NCBI GenBank assembly: GCA_028622995.1
Contig: JAJQJQ010000005.1
Span: forward strand, 682,001 to 746,000
Direction: 5' to 3'
DNA: 64,000 nucleotides
DNA from: Panagrolaimus kolymaensis
Taxonomy: Eukaryota; Nematoda; Chromadorea; Rhabditida; Panagrolaimidae
Shown: in pieces, positions 58,008 through 64,000 of the stretch
How the letters are laid out: the number at the start of each line of letters is the position of its first letter
How positions within the stretch are numbered: position 1 is the first letter of the stretch
The notes under the pieces: model-generated
Database searches by the model: none
The model's input: only the letters and a program-made list of their open reading frames with translations
What the model was told of the DNA's origin: nothing
Program-made: the position numbers and the translations under genes

Positions 58008-59226
58008 TTTTTGGTGAAAAATAAGGATGAAAGAACTAAAAAAAATATGTTATAAAATTTAAGCAAGAAAAGATTCGACGGAATCATAGACAAAAAAATA
58101 TGATTGAAGCATATTTTGATTTTAAAAGTTTCAACGCGGAAATACGGAAATTCATACTATTTGTTGATAACATTTCTTGTAAAAAAGCGTTTTTAATTAA
58201 AATCTAAAATTCTTGAATTCTTTTTCCATTTTATATAAGAATTTGTTTAACCCAAAAAATAAAAAGATCACGGAAAAATCACATGAAAAGGAAGAAATAA
58301 ATGGGTCCAGAAAAATGGTGTCATAAAAAAAGGGAAAGGAATTACCTAAAGTTTTTCTTTTTTGAAGCTGAAGCTATAAACTAAAACTGATACCTTTATT
58401 TCTCTCACGCCATTTTTTGAATTTGGATCATCCCCTTTTATACTCTTCCCTACAAACAAGCAACAGGAGAGACAGGAATAATGACCGCTCTATGCTTTTC
58501 CTCTTTTTTTCCTTTTTTTTTCTTATCTATGTCCTTTATTTTTTTTTGATGGTTCTTTCGATCAGCCGATTATTTTTTTTGCAACATAAAAAAAATATAA
58601 GGTGATTTAATGAATGGAAAAAGGAAAGCTTATTCTCATTTTAGAGGAATTAACTATGCTTTTATGTTTAAGAAAATGAAAAACATTTCGAAAAAGAAAG
58701 ATGGAAAGATCATTTCAGCAAGACTCCAGATTTAAAAAATAAAGGATTATATTTCAGTTTTTGAATTTTAAGTTCAATTTTTTTTTTGCATAGATTGTTG
58801 GAAGTCTTATTTCGGATTTTTTTACAATTGCTTGAAGATAATACATTAGCACTCAAAACCTTTGTAAATGATATTTTTTTGGAAGATACTTTTTGGTTTA
58901 AGTTTACTTAATGGTTTCGGCTCTATTTAAATTGGTTAATCGAAGTAGCGAAGAGTAGTTTTAAGCTAACTTAGAAAGTATGGAGAGAGGAATCTGTGAA
59001 AAAAGATTTGTGCTAAATAACTTTTAAAAACTCAAAGATTTCTTGCTTTTTAAACCTTGGAAACAATATATCCGTAACGAAACAAAATTTATTTAAAGCA
59101 TTTAGAAACACATGAACAAGCAAAAAAACAATGAAAAGAAATTATGAAGCACAAAAAAAATGAAAGCATAAAAGAACAACATGAAGAAAATACGATTAAA
59201 GGCTATGAATAAAAAGACGTGGTTTT
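58008..59226. other. Intergenic between F-box-like gene and ELO gene
   Basis: No gene seen. Should contain the ELO promoter (right of 58007) and the F-box gene 3' end. Confidence 0.5.
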
Positions 59227-59720
59227 TCAGTTTGAGGCGTCCGTCCATGTTTTGATTTTTGTTTCCATATCAGCTTTGAAAGTTGCAACGTATATTTCAT
59301 CTCTTAATCCGATGAATTGAATTCCAAGAAAAGCTTTAGGAGCAAGGATTTTCTAAAAATTTGGCTAATAATGTAAACCATAAAAGTAAAAAACAAACTT
59401 TGAGTAGTTCATAAAACTGATCAGCGTTGATTGGTCCAGAAAAGTTGAGATGAAGATTTTTGATTCTGTTACTCCATGAAAGAATTTTAGATGAAACATT
59501 TCGAGTGATATCTTGAACTCCGGCACTAAAAACAAACTTATGATACCCAAAATTATATACTTAACATATTCAGCATATGGAATGCGAAACAACAAAGCTT
59601 CGAGGGAAATAACTTTACCATACTCATCACGAATATTAGCGTAAGATGAACCCCATTCTTTAACCATACCAGATTCAGTCAAAAATAAGAATTCTTCCAT
59701 TGAAATTCGCCATTCAGGAT

Positions 59721-61085
59721 CAGGGTTTGGCGGAATTCCGCTTCCGCATTCCGCTTTTGCGGAATTCCGCGTGTTTTTGGACTTCCGCAAATTCCGCGGA
59801 ATTCCGCAAAATTTTGCGGAATTCGAAAGCGGAATTAAACAAATTTTAAAAAATATTTAACAAAAACTTTTACATTTTTTTGCGGGAGTTTGATAATAAA
59901 AAAATTCTGTGATCAAATGCCCAAAGAAGCCTTTAAAAATAATAAAAGTGTAAACACTTTTACACTGGGAAATCAAATTTTATTTCAGTACATTGTAACG
60001 AATGAAATCAGTAGGGTAAGACAAACTTAAATTAAAAATATGTTCTTCTTTATTTTTGCGTACATGGAGAATATTTTACTTTTCTTTCATTTTTGATTTT
60101 TTTATTGCGCATTAGAAATAAGTTAGTTTCTTACAAAATGTTTTTTGGTTCTTTTTGAAACTAATTTTGCAATCAAAAATAGCTGAAATAAATCGTTTGG
60201 CATTCTTTAAAATTTCAAAAGTGGGATATTTATGTTAAAATTGGTATAAATAATGATGATATCTATAGATGGTTAAAAGATTTAGGAATTCTTAATATCG
60301 TAAAAATATAAATAATTTTGATTGTGAAAGCGCGACATGCTTTTAGATGTAAAAACAAACCTTTTTGGTGCTATAAGAAAAAATATTGTGGCTAAACTTA
60401 TCCTTAGTTCATTAATACATTATCTTTGCATGCTACCAGTGTTGTCGAATATTCGAAAACCTTCGAATATCGAATTCGAATATTCGATTCGATTCGAAAA
60501 TTTTCGAATAATCGAATCGAATCGAATATTCGAAATTCGAAACCTTCGAATTTCGGGTTCGAATATTCGAAATATTCGGTTTTCGAATCGAATATTCGTT
60601 CGATATTCGATTCGATTATTCGATATTCGACAACACTGCATGCTACCCATATTAAAGAAATTTTTTAATCAAAATTGATCTTTTTCCCGGCAACATTAAA
60701 GTAAAGAAGCTCTTTATCGCACTTTTTTACTCTAAAGTCCCCATTTTTCAAGGTCAAAATTTGCATTAATAAAGCATGCAACAGTCTCAAAGAATCTTTT
60801 AGCTTTTGATTATCGTCATATAGAAAAAATAAAATTTATCCACTTTGGATACAAAGGATTTGATACAGACACATACAATATTAAAATCGTTACCGTGGAC
60901 TATAATGGAAAAAAAATGTATGTATAATAACAAAAAAATTTTTTTGGTAATTCCGCTTCCGCATTCCGCTTTTGCGGAATTCCGCCTTTTTTTTACTTCC
61001 GCTTCCGCTTCCGCTTTTGCGGAAGTGAATTTTATAATTCCGCCTTCCGCGGAAGCGGAATTTTTTTCAATTCCGCCAAACCCTG
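59721..61085. mobile_element. hAT-like non-autonomous element with TTCCGC/GCGGAA arms
   Basis: 1365 bp, flanked by the exact 8-bp duplication TTCAGGAT (59713-59720 and 61086-61093). Terminal inverted repeat CAGGGTTTGGCGGAATT on both ends. Sub-terminal arms (59735-59835 and 60950-61075) are dense in TTCCGC and GCGGAA units. The centre is AT-rich without a transposase. CAGGG ends and 8-bp duplication fit hAT. It carries the nested element 60437-60638. Confidence 0.85.
60437..60638. mobile_element. Nested hAT-like MITE with ATTCGAA interior
   Basis: 202 bp. Ends CAGTGTTGTCGAATATTCGA and its inverted partner ...CGACAACACTG; exact 8-bp duplication CATGCTAC (60429-60436, 60639-60646). The interior is nearly all ATTCGA/TCGAAT palindromic units. 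It inserted into the larger element, so it is the younger of the two. Frames across it (both strands) are repeat translations. Confidence 0.85.
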
Positions 61086-61466
61086 TTCAGGATATAAGAA
61101 AATTTCTTTAGCTTCACAACAATGAATTTTTGACATCAAACGTTTATCATAAGCAAAACAGAAAATTTTATTTGTAACGACATCAATCATTGGCATTTCG
61201 TCAAAATTTTGAACATAAAGATCCAATTTGCCAGCATTTGGTGACGGAGCACGTCCAAAGAACAAATTTTCAACAATAACCATTCGATCCCATTTGTAAA
61301 AGAACTTGCAAGTTTGACGTAGCTTGAGTTGAGTTTCTATATCGACATTTTTACGAATATAACACATTTCAGGATATGGAAAGGCAAAGTATTGACGTTG
61401 GATGTTGTCTTCATTGAAAGTAATCCATGCACTGTTGGGAAGACGTTGACGAATTGGTACAGCCAT

Positions 61467-62020
61467 GTTTGCTGAAAATTAAAGCTATTAGTTATCGCAC
61501 GCCACGCAAATGAAGCTAATTTGATTGAGAAACAAAAAGCACGAGAAAATATTTGATTATTACCACAAACGCAAAAAAAAAAGAAATGAAAGTTTTTTTT
61601 CAAACGATCCCAAAACTTTTTTCAGAAACTTTTCAAGAATGTTTTCTTTTTGAGATCCAAAAAGTTTTTTGAAATGCTGTGAATTTTTTTAAAAACAAAA
61701 TTTTTATAAAATTATTTTTTATTGAGCTTTAAATTTATAACCTTTTTACAACTTTTATTGCCTATCACTTTTACAAGTAATGCTTGCCTCTTTTGTGTTG
61801 TTAGAATTAATTTTATTAAAAGAAGATTGTTTTTTTTTTATTACATATAATTATATAGAAATTTATTTTAATTTAAGAAATTATTGAAACAAGGATAAGA
61901 AATCTTCCTTTTTTTTAAATTATCGATGCGATAAAGAAGAAAAAAAATGTTTTAATCACAACTTTTAGTCAATCTTTCGATCTTCTATTTTTTGCTTTAC
62001 ACGTTTTGTGGAATTTTGGA
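61467..62020. other. Intergenic, promoter side of the F-box-like gene
   Basis: AT-rich; no gene. Confidence 0.4.
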
Positions 62021-62202
62021 TTAGGAAAAAATTTAATGCAGGAAAAAGTTTTTTAAATGAAGTTTCATGGTTGATAGAGGAAATGAAAAAAGAAGTTAAA
62101 AATAATGGAAAAGAAGAAAATGAAATCAGCGTTCAAAAAGGCATAGATATCGCAATTGGAAGTATAATAAATTTATTAATTTTTGGTTATGCTTTTCATG
62201 AA
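62021..62202 (+). pseudogene. Lone cytochrome P450 exon
   Basis: Acceptor GGATTAG at about 62020; donor GAA/GTAAGT after 62202. The exon encodes KKFNAGKSFLNEVSWLIEEM, a Lys/Glu/Asn stretch, then VQKGIDIAIGSIINLLIFGY-AFHE. This is the N-terminal-middle segment (helix C-E region) typical of nematode CYP33-like P450s. No helix I, ExxR or heme-Cys exon follows before the LRR gene at 62729, and no N-terminal exon precedes it. It is read as a fragment left from a P450 gene. The frame is intact, so the loss is recent or assembly-related. Confidence 0.7.
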
Positions 62203-62728
62203 GTAAGTGGAATTACATATTTTTGCTTTCTTTCAACTTACTTTAAAGACTGCTTTTTACTTACTTGGGAAAACTCATTAATTTCTATGTAGTGTGTGTT
62301 TATGAGAAAGTTTTGATGAAGATTTTTTTTTTGTTGTACTCAGCTCATTTTGATTTGCCAACAATAACATTTTCCTTTTGATTTTCTCTACCTCCAAATA
62401 TTGGAGTTTAAAATTGTTGCTTCACTGGTGATTTGAAATTCTTTAATACATACAAAACAAATATCTGTGCTGCAAAAAATATTTTAAAAAAGTCATAGTT
62501 GTTTTTCACTTTTTATTTTCTGACCTTTAAAAAAAATGAGCGATGTCATTTAACTTTAAGGCATTGAGCATTATTTTTTCAAGTGTTTACAGTTATGTGA
62601 AAAATAAGAGGCCATGGTTAAAATGTTTTTTTTGGGTTTGATTTGAGTTTATTTTAAGAATTTGTTACTTGCATTTTTTTGTGGTTTTCATTTTGGTCTT
62701 TAATAAATTTTAGGTTTCATTATTAAAA
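62203..62728. other. Intergenic, upstream of LRR gene
   Basis: No further P450 exon seen. An acceptor-like TTTTAG near 62714 just before the LRR start may take a splice leader. Confidence 0.5.
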
Positions 62729-64000
62729 ATGAAGCCTCCGAATATTGGAATATATTTGGCTTTTCTGTTTTGTTTCTTTGGTGCCTTTATTGGAACTGTC
62801 GCAGATGATGCAGTGACGACAATTTTGAATGCAGCTGAAACTTCACCCGGATTTGAAAATGACGCCAGCAGTGCCACTACCACCGATAATCAAGCCAATG
62901 TTTTTTATGCTTGTAAAGATGAAGATGATGATTCAAGTTTAGGTGCTTAAAAATTTTGAAATGTGGAGGTTAAATTTTTTAATTTTAGATATGAAATGTT
63001 CTTGTTTGGGTTTCACCCTAGCTTGTTTATCAACAAAAAAAGATTGGTATTGGGATTATTTCCACAGCGTATTTAATCATACCAATATCAAAGTAGCTAA
63101 AGATAATTTTGTTGTTAAAAATGTTAATCTGCAATATTTTTCATTAAATTCTTTAACAAAGGTAGGTAGTGTTTGCTTTTTTTATGCGCATTAAACTTTA
63201 GATTTTTTTGGTGACAAAAAAATAAATAAAAAGATTTTATGAATGGAGGTGGAATAATTTTTTTTTCAAAAACGTAGCAAACTATTGTAAAAAACAACGA
63301 AAAAAATTTTTTAGGATGAACTATTTCCAGGCCATGAAAATACAATAGAAAATTTAACTTTAACCCACAGTAAAATCTCAACAATCGAAAATGGAACTTT
63401 TGATAATTTTGCAAACTTGACCAACTTAAATTTGGGTTATAATAATTTGGAAGAAATTAATGATGCAATTTTCACTTCACAACTTGGTTCAACTTTAACA
63501 AAACTAAATTTACATCTCAATAAAATCCATCACATTTCCACAAACACTTTTCAATATATGAATAAACTAACATGGTTACGTTTAAGTTATAATCCTAAAT
63601 TAAACTTATATAATAATGTTGATGGAAAAAATGTAACAATTTTTTCTAAAAGTTTATCAAATTTAAAATATTTGGATTTGGATGGTTGCGGAGTTTCAAA
63701 TTTAGAAAATGATATCTTTGAGAATTTAAAGTAATGATTTTTTGTTTATAAATTTTTTTTATATTTCCTTTGTATTTCAGAAACTTGGAAGAATTACATT
63801 TATCAGCTAACCAATTTACAGCGATTCCAACAATGGCAATAAAATCTCTTAAAAATCTAAATTTTTTTCAAATGACTTTTTCCAACCTTCGAAAAATTGA
63901 TGATTGCGCATTTTGTAATTTGACTAAACTTAAAAATGTTATATTAAGTTATAATTCTGAACTCTCATATATTCATGAAAATGCTTTTGGTGGAATCACA
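62729..64000 (+). CDS. Secreted/extracellular leucine-rich repeat protein (5' part)
   Basis: Exons 62729-62942, 62989-63161, 63315-63731, 63781 to beyond the right edge; phases agree. Signal peptide (MKPPNIGIYLAFLFCFFGAF), an acidic Asp/Thr-rich segment, an N-terminal Cys cap (KCSCLGFTLAC), then consecutive 24-residue LRRs (L-x-x-L-x-L-x-x-N-x-I/L), e.g. NLTNLNLGYNNLEEI, LTKLNLHLNKIHHI, LEELHLSANQFTAI. Six or seven repeats are seen so far. Resembles nematode extracellular LRR-only proteins (SYM-1/LET-4/LRON type) involved in apical matrix and junction integrity; whether it has a transmembrane segment lies outside the window. Confidence 0.88.

Larger units (their letters stand above)
59227..61466 (-). 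pseudogene. F-box-like gene interrupted by a hAT-like element
   Basis: Exons: 61086-61466 + 59561-59712 (one ancestral exon, split), 59399-59525, and 59227-59352 (TGA). With the insert and one target copy removed the frame is continuous, 261 aa. The N-terminus (PYPEMCYIRKNVDIETQLK, LRQTCKFFYKW) fits an F-box, the Skp1-binding module of SCF ubiquitin ligases; the rest (beta-rich, FTH-like substrate region) is only vaguely similar to nematode F-box expansions. Reading into the element gives about 19 foreign codons and a stop, truncating the protein near residue 127. Splice junctions AA/GTATAT and AAA/GTTTGT are plausible. Likely a broken allele; F-box call moderate. Confidence 0.65.

Noticed and set aside
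60337..60678. Three overlapping frames rich in Ile/Arg/Phe/Glu on both strands
   Set aside because: They are translations of the ATTCGA palindromic repeat of the nested MITE.
1..64000. tRNA and rRNA genes
   Set aside because: No cloverleaf with a GGTTCRANYCC-type arm or rRNA core was found by eye on either strand; a covariance-model scan would be decisive.

Overview
The window is nuclear DNA of a nematode. It is very AT-rich, with short introns (about 50 bp) next to very long ones, and acceptors of the TTTTCAG/TTTTTAG type. The gene content is nematode-like: an MPZ-1-type ten-PDZ scaffold, thaumatin-like and ELO proteins, and FLYWCH/MULE transposases. The set suggests a free-living or clade IV-like worm, but the species cannot be read from the sequence. 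No operon, tRNA, rRNA or CRISPR array was seen.

Layout. 1-2.2 kb holds a secreted PAN + GH16 glucanase-like gene (minus, running off the left edge), head to head with a thaumatin-like gene (plus) that has no visible start. 3.3-53.6 kb is one giant plus-strand gene, an mpz-1/MPDZ orthologue. It has an N-terminal L27-like module and ten PDZ domains on about 32 exons. All splice phases I assigned agree, giving 2381 aa from the L27 start or 2376 aa from an internal start at 26577. Its 13.4 kb intron 4 (4218-17654) carries, on the opposite strand, seven paralogous small genes. Each encodes a signal peptide, a variable ectodomain, an R-x-K-R (furin-like) site, a transmembrane segment and a short tail. 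One is split by a 6.5 kb LTR element with identical LTRs and a 5-bp target duplication. That element shows no recognisable gag-pol but contains a MULE transposase gene with an FLYWCH finger and a small secreted-protein gene.

53.9-58.0 kb (minus) holds an orphan last exon, two recently duplicated single-pass membrane proteins with Pro/Cys-rich tails, and an ELO fatty-acid elongase. 59.2-61.5 kb is an F-box-like gene whose first coding exon is interrupted by a 1.37 kb hAT-like element, itself hit by a second hAT-like element. 62.0-62.2 kb is a lone cytochrome P450 exon. From 62.7 kb to the right edge is a secreted leucine-rich-repeat gene.

The most unusual signals are: the nested RAKR-family cluster with a shared 3'-UTR intron; the LTR element carrying a DNA transposase and a host-like gene; and three short elements with hAT-like ends and 8-bp target duplications (a fourth possible), whose interiors are made of short self-complementary repeats, a different one in each.
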